64,000 nucleotides of DNA from Candidatus Aenigmatarchaeota archaeon (GTDB lineage Archaea; Aenigmatarchaeota; Aenigmatarchaeia; PWEA01; JACQIF01): contig CP066684.1 of the NCBI GenBank assembly GCA_016432325.1, positions 455,018-519,017 of the forward strand, in the 5' to 3' direction. Positions within the stretch are counted from its first letter, which is position 1, and each line of letters begins with the position of its first letter. This document shows, in pieces, positions 25,431-33,184 of this stretch. A model generated the notes under the pieces. It was not told the origin of the DNA. It made no database searches and was given only the letters and a program-made list of their open reading frames with translations. The translations under genes were made by a program, and so were the position numbers.

Positions 25431-26528
25431 GTGTATTATAAGGATGCGGGATTAACAGCGGGTGGGGATGTGGTGGCAGGAGTCGACGCCGACGCAAAAC
25501 TTACTGAAGCGCGAAAGAACGAACACCTCAAGGTCGTCGCCGAGAACAAAGTAGAATGGGGAGAGACATGGCTCGACGACGTCGTGCTCGTGCACCAGAC
25601 CATGCCTGAAATCAACCTCGACGACGTCGATACGTCCGTCACATTCTTGGGGCACGCGTACGCGCTTCCTCTCAACATATCCGGAATGACAGGCGGAACC
25701 GCCGCAGCGAAGCAGATAAACCGCGGGCTCGCGGAAGCCGCGCAGCGTGCGGGGGTCTCAATGGGCGTCGGCTCACAGAGGGCGATGATATCGAACCCCG
25801 CCCTTCTCGATACGTACGCCGTGCGCGATGTAGCGCCTGACATCCTGCTTTTCGCAAATATCGGAATCTCGCACGTAAAGAAGTATTCGCCGGAACAGAT
25901 ACGCGCCGCTGTTGAGGCGATAGGCGCGAACGTCCTTTGCGTGCACCTCAATCCGGCGCAGGAGATTTTCCAGAACGAGGGCGACTGGGACTTCAGCGGC
26001 GCGGCCGACGCCTTGAAGACTTTCTGCGAAAATGTGGGCTATCCCGTCGTCGCGAAGGAGGTGGGCCACGGAATATCCATGGAAAGCGCGAAGATTGTCA
26101 AGGAATGCGGCGTCGTGGCGATAGACGTCCAGGGCAGCGGAGGCACGAGCTGGGCTTACATAGATTCGCTCCGCTCTGGAAAAGACGCCACCAACTTCAA
26201 GGCGTGGGGCGTTCCTACCGCGGCGGCGATATTGGAATGCAAGGGACTCGGTCTTCCGGTCATAGGTTCAGGCGGCGTACGCAGCGGCACGGACATCGCC
26301 AAATGCATAGCCCTCGGGGCCGATATGACAGGAATCGCGCTCCCGATGCTCAAGGCCGTCAACGCCGGCGGTCCGGAAGCTGTCGTACTGTATATAGAGA
26401 AGCTGAAGACCGAACTTAGATACGCGATGTTCCTTACCGGCTCGCGCAACATCGAGGAACTCAAGAAGGCGCGTTACGTCCTTACGGGCCGTCTGGCCGA
26501 CTGGGCCAAGCAGAGAGGGCTTCTGTAG
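25431..26528 (+). CDS. fni: type 2 isopentenyl-diphosphate isomerase (FMN-dependent)
   Basis: 365 aa. Converts IPP to DMAPP. Family motifs: TEARKNEHLKVV, NISGMTGGT, VGSQRAMI, FANIG, HLNPAQE, VVAKEVGHG, IDVQGSGGTSWA and GSGGVRSGTD (phosphate/FMN binding). GTG 25431 is used as start, about 30 nt after TTATAAATA (25395-25403). Length is normal. It lies between two KaiC-like genes, away from mvk/mvaD/ipk but in the same pathway. Confidence 0.93.
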   Translation: MYYKDAGLTAGGDVVAGVDADAKLTEARKNEHLKVVAENKVEWGETWLDDVVLVHQTMPEINLDDVDTSVTFLGHAYALPLNISGMTGGTAAAKQINRGLAEAAQRAGVSMGVGSQRAMISNPALLDTYAVRDVAPDILLFANIGISHVKKYSPEQIRAAVEAIGANVLCVHLNPAQEIFQNEGDWDFSGAADALKTFCENVGYPVVAKEVGHGISMESAKIVKECGVVAIDVQGSGGTSWAYIDSLRSGKDATNFKAWGVPTAAAILECKGLGLPVIGSGGVRSGTDIAKCIALGADMTGIALPMLKAVNAGGPEAVVLYIEKLKTELRYAMFLTGSRNIEELKKARYVLTGRLADWAKQRGLL

Positions 26529-26551
26529 CGTATTTAAACGTGAGGCATGAA

Positions 26552-26624
26552 GTGATGGTATGGCACAAGAAGTCTTGAAACAGCTGTTTCAAACTTCCTT
26601 ACGGTGATGATATGGCACAAGAAG
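26552..26624 (+). repeat. 21-bp near-identical direct repeat with central palindrome, ahead of Sec61-beta gene
   Basis: 26552-26572 and 26604-26624 differ at one base and both contain GTATGGCACAAGAAG or GATATGGCACAAGAAG. Between them lies the perfect 18-bp palindrome TTGAAACAGCTGTTTCAA (26575-26592). Period 52 bp. It looks like a duplication of the secG 5' end. Confidence 0.8.
26560..26607 (+). CDS. possible 15-aa leader peptide upstream of Sec61-beta
   Basis: ATG 26560 to TGA 26605-26607 encodes MAQEVLKQLFQTSLR. TATTTAAAC (26530-26538) is about 26 nt upstream, so a leaderless transcript would start with this ORF rather than with secG. Its first four residues equal those of Sec61-beta. Translation is unproven. 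Confidence 0.35.
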   Translation: MAQEVLKQLFQTSLR

Positions 26625-26782
26625 AAGAAAATCGCAGGATGCCGGCAGGAATGGCCGGTCTCACGACGTATACCGATGTCAATCCCAACAAGATAAAGCT
26701 CAAGCCCGAATACGTCGTGGGCATAGTCGCGGCTCTCGTTCTCGCAGAACTGGTTCTTTACATGAGCGTCGTGCCCATCTGA
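26612..26782 (+). CDS. secG: preprotein translocase subunit Sec61-beta (archaeal SecG)
   Basis: 56 aa. RRMPAGMAGLTTYTD followed by KIKLKPEYVV and one TM helix (GIVAALVLAELVLYM) is the archaeal Sec61-beta pattern: a flexible cytosolic N-terminus, the AGL..Y..D motif and a single tail-anchor. It forms SecYEG-beta with SecY and SecE in the membrane. The start follows the stop of the short upstream ORF by 4 nt, suggesting re-initiation. Confidence 0.88.
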   Translation: MAQEEENRRMPAGMAGLTTYTDVNPNKIKLKPEYVVGIVAALVLAELVLYMSVVPI

Positions 26783-26838
26783 CCGCCGCGCAACACGATA
26801 TTTATAGGCGTCGCCATTAACACTTCTTCGGTGGAACC

Positions 26839-27729
26839 TTGGCAGAACTGGACATGAAAAAGGTCAAGAACGAAATAGCGAAAAAGCTCAAGGCCGGGGA
26901 TATCGAACCGCACGAAGCGCAGATTCTTGAGCAAAGGGCGCCGGCCGCGCACGCCATCGCAAGCGTACCTGCGAAGGGCGGTCATGCGGCGAAGAGCTAC
27001 GTCAAGACAGGCGTGCCCGGATTCGACGCACTGTTCGAAAAAGGCATTCCAAAGGGTTCCACCATACTCATGGCAGGCGGCGCGGGCTCAGGCAAAACCA
27101 TATTCTGCCTGCAGATGGCGGTTTATCAGGCAACCCACGGGAAGAAATGTTTCTACATGAGCTTCGAGGAGAATGAGGAGCACCTGATGGAGCACATGAG
27201 GGACTTCGGCTGGGATCCGGAAGCGCTCATCGACTCCGGAATGCTCAGGATAAAGAAGTTCTCGCCGCTGGAAGTCGGAGAGCGGATGGGAGCCGTGTTG
27301 GCCCGCGAGCGCGGGTCGGTTCCTGTCGAGCTGGCGCCGATGATCCTCGGAGAGGGGTTCGAGCCCGATTTCATAGTCCTTGATTCGCTCTCTGCCGTGG
27401 CCTCGGCGTTCCCGGGAAAGGACGGTTACTACAGAATCTACATAGAGCAGCTCTTCGATTTCTTTGAGAGTCTGGGCAGCACGACGTTCCTGATAGCGGA
27501 GACCACGCAGGTGCCTGAGATATTCTCGCCGACGGGCATAGAAGAGTTCCTGGCCGACGGGGTCATCGTGCTCTACAACATCAAGCGCGGCGACACGAGA
27601 GAGAGCGCCGTGGAGGTCCTGAAGATGCGGGGCTCGAAACACGAAAAGAAGATAGTGGCGATGCAGATAACGGACCGCGGCATCAACGTCTATCCCGAAC
27701 AGCAGATATTCGGCGACATCAAGGGCTAG
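26839..27729 (+). CDS. KaiC-like RecA-superfamily ATPase (3 of 3), with N-terminal extension
   Basis: 296 aa from TTG 26839 (ATG 26854 possible). A charged N-terminal extension (1-55) precedes the ATPase core: VKTGVPGFDALFEKGIPKG, Walker A GGAGSGKT (about 80-87), FYMSFEENEE, Walker B DFIVLDSLSAV and LKMRGSKHEKK. It is the longest of the three KaiC-like proteins here and lies next to the pilus locus, which is compatible with a FlaH-like role. It converges with a pilin gene through a CTAG stop overlap. Confidence 0.82.
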   Translation: MAELDMKKVKNEIAKKLKAGDIEPHEAQILEQRAPAAHAIASVPAKGGHAAKSYVKTGVPGFDALFEKGIPKGSTILMAGGAGSGKTIFCLQMAVYQATHGKKCFYMSFEENEEHLMEHMRDFGWDPEALIDSGMLRIKKFSPLEVGERMGAVLARERGSVPVELAPMILGEGFEPDFIVLDSLSAVASAFPGKDGYYRIYIEQLFDFFESLGSTTFLIAETTQVPEIFSPTGIEEFLADGVIVLYNIKRGDTRESAVEVLKMRGSKHEKKIVAMQITDRGINVYPEQQIFGDIKG

Positions 27730-28178
27730 ACCGTTCCGGACAGCGTGCCTGTGCTGTTGAACAGCGTGGCCGAACTGATTTTCGTGTAGTAGAACTCTAT
27801 CGATACGTCGTATGCGTACGTGCCTCCAGACAGCGCCAGAGGCACGGCGACGTTTATGAAGTCCGTCGTCTTGCCCGGACCCACGCTGAGAGACACGTTC
27901 GTTCTGTTGGCCAGATTTCCGTCTGCGGTCCTCGCGTAGATTGCCGTCACTGTCACGGGGTCGGCCAGCCTGTTGTGCAGCTGCACCTGCAGGTCTCCTG
28001 ACGTGGAGTTCAAGCCGAATCTCGGTATGTCTATCTCCGAGAAACCGGTCTTGCCCTTGGTGATGAGGCCCGATGGGGCAGCCATTGTGAACAGCACCAC
28101 TCCAAGGATTATGAGCACCAGCAGGGCCCAGCCGTATGTGGTTATGTACTCGAGAGCAGCCTGACCGCGGGAGTTCAT
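27726..28178 (-). CDS. type IV pilin-like protein
   Basis: 150 aa. The class III signal peptide MNSRGQAALEYITTYGW gives predicted prepilin-peptidase cleavage before QAALEY, followed by the hydrophobic assembly helix (about 16-33). The extracellular part has NRT/NVS/NST sequons and ends FNSTGTLSGTV, close to the end of the pilin at 36772-37254 (LNSTGTLSGTAS). The two are paralogues at either end of the locus, and this one is on the opposite strand. Confidence 0.85.
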   Translation of the reverse strand: MNSRGQAALEYITTYGWALLVLIILGVVLFTMAAPSGLITKGKTGFSEIDIPRFGLNSTSGDLQVQLHNRLADPVTVTAIYARTADGNLANRTNVSLSVGPGKTTDFINVAVPLALSGGTYAYDVSIEFYYTKISSATLFNSTGTLSGTV

Positions 28179-28237
28179 GATTGGTTCTGGTCTGCCCGCT
28201 ATATAATGTTTTTATTCGGGCTTGGCGCACCATCTGC

Positions 28238-29737
28238 ATGCGCCGCCCGCCGGGCCAAGTGGCGATGGAGTACATCATAATCGTCGGCATAGTCCTGTTG
28301 CTCATCGTGCCGCTCGTGTTCTTCACCAGCTCATCGTCCACGTCCCAGAAGAGGTCTGCGGACGCGGAAACGGCCGTGACGCGGCTGGCGACGGCCGCGG
28401 AGTCCGTATACTCGCAGGGCGTGGGAGCGCAGCAGACCGTTTCCGTATTTCTTCCCGAAGGGGCCAATCTCGAAGATTCCACCATCTCCGGCCGGCTGAT
28501 AAGGCTGCGCGTAGTAACGGCCGAAGGCGACGAGTACGACGTCGTCAGGCTGCTTCCTTTCAACATATCGGGCGTCTTTCCAAGCGATACGGGCTTCCAG
28601 CAGATTACCGTAAGGACGTTCGCCAACGGAACCGTTGGAATAGGCGATGTCACAGAAGCGCCTGTGGCGGCGTTCTGCGGCGACGGGATAAAGAACGGCT
28701 CCGAGCAGTGCGACGGTTCTGACTTGGGAGGCGCCACGTGCGTCAGCCAAGGCTACACTTCAGGGACGCTCTCCTGCGGCGGCTCGTGCACGTACGACAC
28801 ATCCGCGTGCGTAAACGTGACGTACACCTTCACCTATGTGAACGGGTTTGTCGTTGGCAACGGAACCGTGGCGTCGTTCGCTTCGTCTCAGAGTGCTTCG
28901 GACAGCGGAGCCGTCGCGACGTACACTGAAACGAACTTCACCACGTTCGGGTCTCCTTCTGGTGTGTCAAATATCACGCTCAACGCCAACGAGGTAACGA
29001 CGGCTTCGAACGACTGGACGGACGAGGAGAACACATTCTCCTCGGACAACCTCTACGCGAGGCTGAACAATCTAGATAACAAAAACTTCATCGTCGGCCT
29101 CGACAACACGACCGACAGCGGAACTATTACGTCTGTCGTAATCAGCGTCGAGCAGAACATAAGCGACCCCGGGGATTTGGACGACGAGTTCATACTGACG
29201 CCCTTCATCGGCGCGACGGCAGGCACGGCCTGCGCTAACATAGACGGCACTGCCGCGGACGCCTACATAGAGTGCAACGTGACGAACAACCGTCCGGGAG
29301 GCGGCTCATGGACCTTCGCAGACCTCAACAATACACGTGTCCGCGTCAACATCAACAAGCTCGGCGGCGCGCCTGTCTTCAGCGTGGACCACATAAGGCT
29401 AATCGTGACTAGAACGACGGCAGCCACGCCAGATGTTTCGTCGTTCACGTTGAACGTCACAACCAATTTCACGTCCGTCCCGTCAGGCTCCGTTCAGGAA
29501 CTGCAAATCCGTTACAACGTCACGAATGACACGTTCGCAGTGCACGTGTGGAACGGCACGAGTTTCAACAGCCGCGGGACGCTCGACTCGACCGCGATGA
29601 CGAACTTTTCATACGTTCTGACCGCATCAGAGTACAACAGCGGAGCGCCGCGTGTGAAGTTTTTGGACAGCGCGTTCAACGCGTCGCAGGGCGTGCTGCG
29701 AATAGACTATGAACGCGTCAACACGACAACGCCGTGA
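28238..29737 (+). CDS. large pilin-like/surface protein with Cys-rich module
   Basis: 499 aa from ATG 28238, chosen because TATATAAT (about 28200-28207) would start mRNA near 28228. The class III signal peptide is MRRPPGQVAMEYIIIVGIVL. A Cys-rich DUF4215-like module (about 145-190, CGDGIKNGSEQCDG, CVSQGYTSGTLSCGGSC) precedes a long beta-rich, heavily sequon-bearing region (NVT, NTT, NIT). Far larger than a typical major pilin, so it may be a tip or adhesin subunit. First gene of the plus-strand pilus run. Confidence 0.78.
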   Translation: MRRPPGQVAMEYIIIVGIVLLLIVPLVFFTSSSSTSQKRSADAETAVTRLATAAESVYSQGVGAQQTVSVFLPEGANLEDSTISGRLIRLRVVTAEGDEYDVVRLLPFNISGVFPSDTGFQQITVRTFANGTVGIGDVTEAPVAAFCGDGIKNGSEQCDGSDLGGATCVSQGYTSGTLSCGGSCTYDTSACVNVTYTFTYVNGFVVGNGTVASFASSQSASDSGAVATYTETNFTTFGSPSGVSNITLNANEVTTASNDWTDEENTFSSDNLYARLNNLDNKNFIVGLDNTTDSGTITSVVISVEQNISDPGDLDDEFILTPFIGATAGTACANIDGTAADAYIECNVTNNRPGGGSWTFADLNNTRVRVNINKLGGAPVFSVDHIRLIVTRTTAATPDVSSFTLNVTTNFTSVPSGSVQELQIRYNVTNDTFAVHVWNGTSFNSRGTLDSTAMTNFSYVLTASEYNSGAPRVKFLDSAFNASQGVLRIDYERVNTTTP

Positions 29738-29761
29738 GCTTTATGAAAAGGGTTTGAAGCT

Positions 29762-30166
29762 ATGAAAGGACAGGCGGGCATGGAGTTTCTTGTTGTCATA
29801 GGCATCATGCTCGTCGTCTTCCTCTCTCTCAACATCGCGTTCATCGACAGGGGAGGCGACGTCTCCGTATATGCGCGCAACGCCCAGATGCAGGAAGCCG
29901 TTGAGAAGGTCGCGGGCATGATAACCGCGGCGCACGCAACGCACGGCTTGAGGGTTAACACGACACTGCCGTCGTTTGTGGAAGGCTGCGAACCTGTGTA
30001 TACCGTACATGCGAGTTTGTTCGTAGCGGTCTGCGGCGATGAGGGCTTTGCGTCCGGCTTCATAGGCAACGTCACCAACGGAACATCATCTCCTCCGTTC
30101 TCAATCAGAGAAGACATTGCAATCAAAGGCCTTTCAGACGGCAGGGTTGAGGTGACGCAGAGATGA
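29762..30166 (+). CDS. type IV pilin-like protein
   Basis: 134 aa. MKGQAGMEFLVVIGIMLVVF is a class III signal peptide (cleavage before QAGMEF) and assembly helix. The C-terminal domain is short, with two Cys (EGCEPVY, AVCGDEG) and an NGT sequon. Stop and next start overlap as ATGA (30163-30166), so translation is coupled. Confidence 0.82.
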   Translation: MKGQAGMEFLVVIGIMLVVFLSLNIAFIDRGGDVSVYARNAQMQEAVEKVAGMITAAHATHGLRVNTTLPSFVEGCEPVYTVHASLFVAVCGDEGFASGFIGNVTNGTSSPPFSIREDIAIKGLSDGRVEVTQR

Positions 30167-30654
30167 AAGGGCAGGTCATAAGCGCGGACTTCGTCGTCGC
30201 GTTCTTCATATTCCTTGCTATAGTGCTGGGCCTCTTCCTGTCATGGAACGGCGCCACAGACACGATTGGCCAGATCTACTCCAGAAACGCGATGCAGAGG
30301 GCAGGCGGACTCGCGGCCGATTCGCTGGTGAGAAGCCCGGGGGAACCCGACGACTGGACGGCGGCGAGCGTGACGGCTCTGGGTCTCGCCGACGACGCGC
30401 CCAACGTGCTGAACGCGGACAAGGTGTCCCGTATGCTCAACGTGCCTTACGAGACGTCAAGAAACATGCTCCGCATGCCGACGGACTTCTCGCTGGAAAT
30501 AAACAGGACCAGCGGCGCCGCATTCACCGTAAACAACACGCAGGCCGTCTACGGCACGCAGCCGTTCGCGAACGCCACGAACATCGTGGTGGTCCGCAGG
30601 CTCGTGGTGATGGGCGGCATCCCCGGAGTCCTGACTATGAAGGTGTGGGCATGA
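30163..30654 (+). CDS. pilin-like protein
   Basis: 163 aa. MKGQVISADFVVAFFIFLAI resembles a class III signal peptide, though the residues after KGQ are less canonical (VISADF rather than AALEY). One N-terminal hydrophobic helix, then a soluble domain with NRT, NNT and NAT sequons. ATGA overlap with both neighbours. Probably a minor pilin. Confidence 0.75.
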   Translation: MKGQVISADFVVAFFIFLAIVLGLFLSWNGATDTIGQIYSRNAMQRAGGLAADSLVRSPGEPDDWTAASVTALGLADDAPNVLNADKVSRMLNVPYETSRNMLRMPTDFSLEINRTSGAAFTVNNTQAVYGTQPFANATNIVVVRRLVVMGGIPGVLTMKVWA

Positions 30655-31151
30655 CGGTTAAGAGCGGCAGCGGATTCGCAAAAAGGCCCAAGGGATTCGT
30701 GATAACCATGGACGCCATGCTGGCCGCGGTCGTCGTCATAGCCGCAATCGCCTCTGTTTCAAACTCCCTCGAGGTAGGCCAGACAGACGTCTGGAAAGAG
30801 GACTCCCTGTACAGATACGCGCAGGACGTGCTTCTCGTGCTGGACAGGAACGGTACGTTCACGATTGTGGCGTCCTCATCAGCAGGCAACGCGACCCTCG
30901 CCGCCGCGCTGGACGACCTGATGCCGGTGAACCTCGGCGCGAATGTGACGCTGAGAATATACACAGACGCGAACAACGACGGCGTTTTCGAGGAGCGAAG
31001 CGTCAACGCCGCATACGCGGCGTCTGCGCCAACGGGATGGTCCTCGTCGCAGGCAGTGGCCGCGAAGCGAATCTATACGAAATACAACGACTCGTCGCCC
31101 ACGAACAGCGAATACGGCGTCGCGGTGATAAACCTATGGACGGCGGTATGA
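30651..31151 (+). CDS. pilin-like protein
   Basis: 166 aa from ATG 30651, which overlaps the previous stop (ATGA). A basic N-terminus (SGSGFAKRPKGFVITMDAML) precedes the hydrophobic helix AAVVVIAAIASVSNSL. The soluble domain carries NGT, NAT, NVT and NDS sites. The processing site KGFVITMD is atypical. Minor pilin by context. Confidence 0.7.
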   Translation: MTVKSGSGFAKRPKGFVITMDAMLAAVVVIAAIASVSNSLEVGQTDVWKEDSLYRYAQDVLLVLDRNGTFTIVASSSAGNATLAAALDDLMPVNLGANVTLRIYTDANNDGVFEERSVNAAYAASAPTGWSSSQAVAAKRIYTKYNDSSPTNSEYGVAVINLWTAV

Positions 31152-32020
31152 TGGACAAGGGGCAGCTCTTCACGGTCGTTGCGTTTTTCCTCGTCTTCTC
31201 GCTGGTCGCCTTGTCCGCGGCCTTCTCAAACGTAAACCTGGAGACCAAGCGGGACGCGAACGTCCTGACAGATGCAACCAAGCTGGCGTACGCGTTCGAC
31301 ACGGCGAAGTACAGCATGCAACTCGCGACAGGCGTGAACGTGACAAAGAACAGCACCCGCCTGACACTGCGGGACGACATCGACCGCACGACAAGCTACC
31401 AGACCTTCCTCTCCAAACTTGAGAGCTTCGTGAATTCGAAGTTCGAAGACCGGACGTTGACGGTTGATTTCGTCGACACGTCAGGCGGCGCAATGGACTG
31501 GAACCAGGTCACAGGCTTGGACGTGGTGCCGTTCAACATCACTTACGTCTATCCGATAGTCGGCGGCGACATCGAGATTCGTTCGTTCAATGACACCGCG
31601 CTGGACCATCTGGAAAGGATGGATGTGGACATCTCAATGGACGCGTCACTCGTCGCCAACTCGACCTTCTGGGCGCCTGAGAACGACTGCAGCCCTCCGG
31701 GCTCGCCCCCGTCGTGCCTGCCCATACGAATCGTCATCAGAGGAAGCAACGGCGTGACAAAGGACAGCGGAGAGTCAAATCTCGACCTGAGCCAGCAGTC
31801 CGTCTCCACTCACCTCGTTCAGGGAGGCGCCGGAAACGTGAAGGTCACCATAGGCCGCTCGCCTTCCACGGACTCGCGCTTCATACTGATAGAAACGAGC
31901 GGCGTCGCGGCGCACGTGAATACGATAATGACGTTCGACACCGAAGGCTATCGCACTCTGAACCCTCCGGCAAGATTGAGGGTCTTCGACGCGGTGGCTT
32001 ATATAGAGGGCGACGTCTGA
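31148..32020 (+). CDS. pilin-like protein, 290 aa
   Basis: Starts at ATG 31148 (or 31151), overlapping the previous stop. MMDKGQLFTVVAFFLVFSLV gives a class III-like signal (cleavage before QLFTVV), then a long soluble domain with NVT, NST and NDT sequons and two Cys (NDCSPPGSPPSC). Last of the five-gene plus-strand pilin run. Probably a minor pilin or pilus-associated surface protein. Confidence 0.72.
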   Translation: MMDKGQLFTVVAFFLVFSLVALSAAFSNVNLETKRDANVLTDATKLAYAFDTAKYSMQLATGVNVTKNSTRLTLRDDIDRTTSYQTFLSKLESFVNSKFEDRTLTVDFVDTSGGAMDWNQVTGLDVVPFNITYVYPIVGGDIEIRSFNDTALDHLERMDVDISMDASLVANSTFWAPENDCSPPGSPPSCLPIRIVIRGSNGVTKDSGESNLDLSQQSVSTHLVQGGAGNVKVTIGRSPSTDSRFILIETSGVAAHVNTIMTFDTEGYRTLNPPARLRVFDAVAYIEGDV

Positions 32021-32050
32021 GTTATTATATTCCGGCTCACAAGGGATACC

Positions 32051-33184
32051 ATGCCACGAAAAAAGGGAGCGACGTCCGTAGACGACCTTCTGGACCTGAT
32101 AAACGAGCGGCGTAACGTAGAGCTCCACGAAGCGGCGACGGTTCTCAACGTGGACCCGGACACCATAGAAGAGTGGGCCGAGGCTATGAGCGACCAGGGC
32201 CTCATGGAGATAGACTACGGCTTCGGAAAGGTCACTCTCAAAGCCATCGCGCCTGCGGCATTCGAAGAGAAGGGCAAGGAGGCGATGGTCAGAAAAACGG
32301 ACGTGTCCAAGAAGGCGACGACCGCCGAGCAGCGCGCCCTCGAGATAAAGAAAAAGGTTACCTACACCGCGAAAGACATCGAAGAGCTCGGGAAGACCAT
32401 AGAAGAACACGGCAAAGAAGCCGAAGGAATGGTGTACGACGTCAAGCAGCTCTTTGCCGAAGGGGAGAAGTTCCTCAACGAACTCGATTACAGGAAGATA
32501 AGCGCCGAGCAGCGGGAACGCGAGATGCTCGAAAAGTTCAACTCTCTTGAGACGTCGCTACACGCGTCGGAGAAGCGGCTGGCCCAGATAATAAAGGAGT
32601 TCGAGCAACTCGACGCGACCGTGGAAGACATCTTCAAACGCGCTCACGCGCACGACGAGGAGGTCCGCGCGCTCGAAACGATGAAAGGCGAGATAACCAA
32701 GGACATGAAGAAGCTTGAAAGCGAGGCCGGCATCCTGATACACTACGAGGAGAAGGTCAGCCCATCGGTCCTCCAGACCCTGAAGAGACTCGTGATGCGC
32801 GTGCTCGAAAAGCTGGAGTACGTGCTGAAGAAGAAGGTCGACGTCTCGGCCGCTCACAAGGAAACGCACGAAACCATACAGGAAGCGCGGGAAAGGTTCG
32901 GCATTGAGCAGCCCGAAAAGGAGTTCGTGGGCGAGGAGGAGACGCCCACTGTTGCGGAGAAGCCTGAGCAAACAAAAGACGCTGGCCGGACAGAAACTCA
33001 GAAGCAACAGCAGGCTCCCGAAAGCGGCGAGGAGGCAAAGAAGGACGAGACTACCGCTCAGCAAGAGGGGACCAGTAAACAGGTTTACCGCTCAGAAAGT
33101 CAAGAGGGGACCAGTAAACAGGTTTACCGCTCAGAAAGTCAAGAGGGGACCAGTAAATGGCCGAGAGAAAAGAAGAACAAGTGA
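32051..33184 (+). CDS. wHTH plus long coiled-coil protein, pilus-locus associated
   Basis: 377 aa, no TM. Residues about 8-70 resemble a winged helix (DLLDLINERRNVELHEAATV, GLMEIDYGFGKVTLKAI). Residues about 85-290 form long coiled coils. The tail is low-complexity (Gln/Glu/Lys) with two and a half copies of a 13-residue unit (EGTSKQVYRSESQ). Archaellum/pilus loci often carry coiled-coil FlaC/D/E-type cytoplasmic proteins, and a similar role here is inference. The 3' end overlaps the ATPase gene by 28 nt. Confidence 0.68.
   Translation: MPRKKGATSVDDLLDLINERRNVELHEAATVLNVDPDTIEEWAEAMSDQGLMEIDYGFGKVTLKAIAPAAFEEKGKEAMVRKTDVSKKATTAEQRALEIKKKVTYTAKDIEELGKTIEEHGKEAEGMVYDVKQLFAEGEKFLNELDYRKISAEQREREMLEKFNSLETSLHASEKRLAQIIKEFEQLDATVEDIFKRAHAHDEEVRALETMKGEITKDMKKLESEAGILIHYEEKVSPSVLQTLKRLVMRVLEKLEYVLKKKVDVSAAHKETHETIQEARERFGIEQPEKEFVGEEETPTVAEKPEQTKDAGRTETQKQQQAPESGEEAKKDETTAQQEGTSKQVYRSESQEGTSKQVYRSESQEGTSKWPREKKNK
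33062..33157 (+). repeat. 39-bp in-frame tandem repeat, 2.5 copies
   Basis: Units at 33062-33100 and 33101-33139 are identical; 33140-33157 is a partial third. Each has GTAAACAGGTTTAC (palindromic) and AAGAGGGGACCAG. In the last copy AAACAGG is replaced by AAATGG, creating the ATG (33157) of the next gene with the repeat's GAGGGG as its SD. Confidence 0.9.

Noticed and set aside
27088-28737. 549-codon minus-strand ORF across the KaiC-like gene and pilins
   Set aside because: Spans several genes on both strands with no family features; a high-GC shadow frame.
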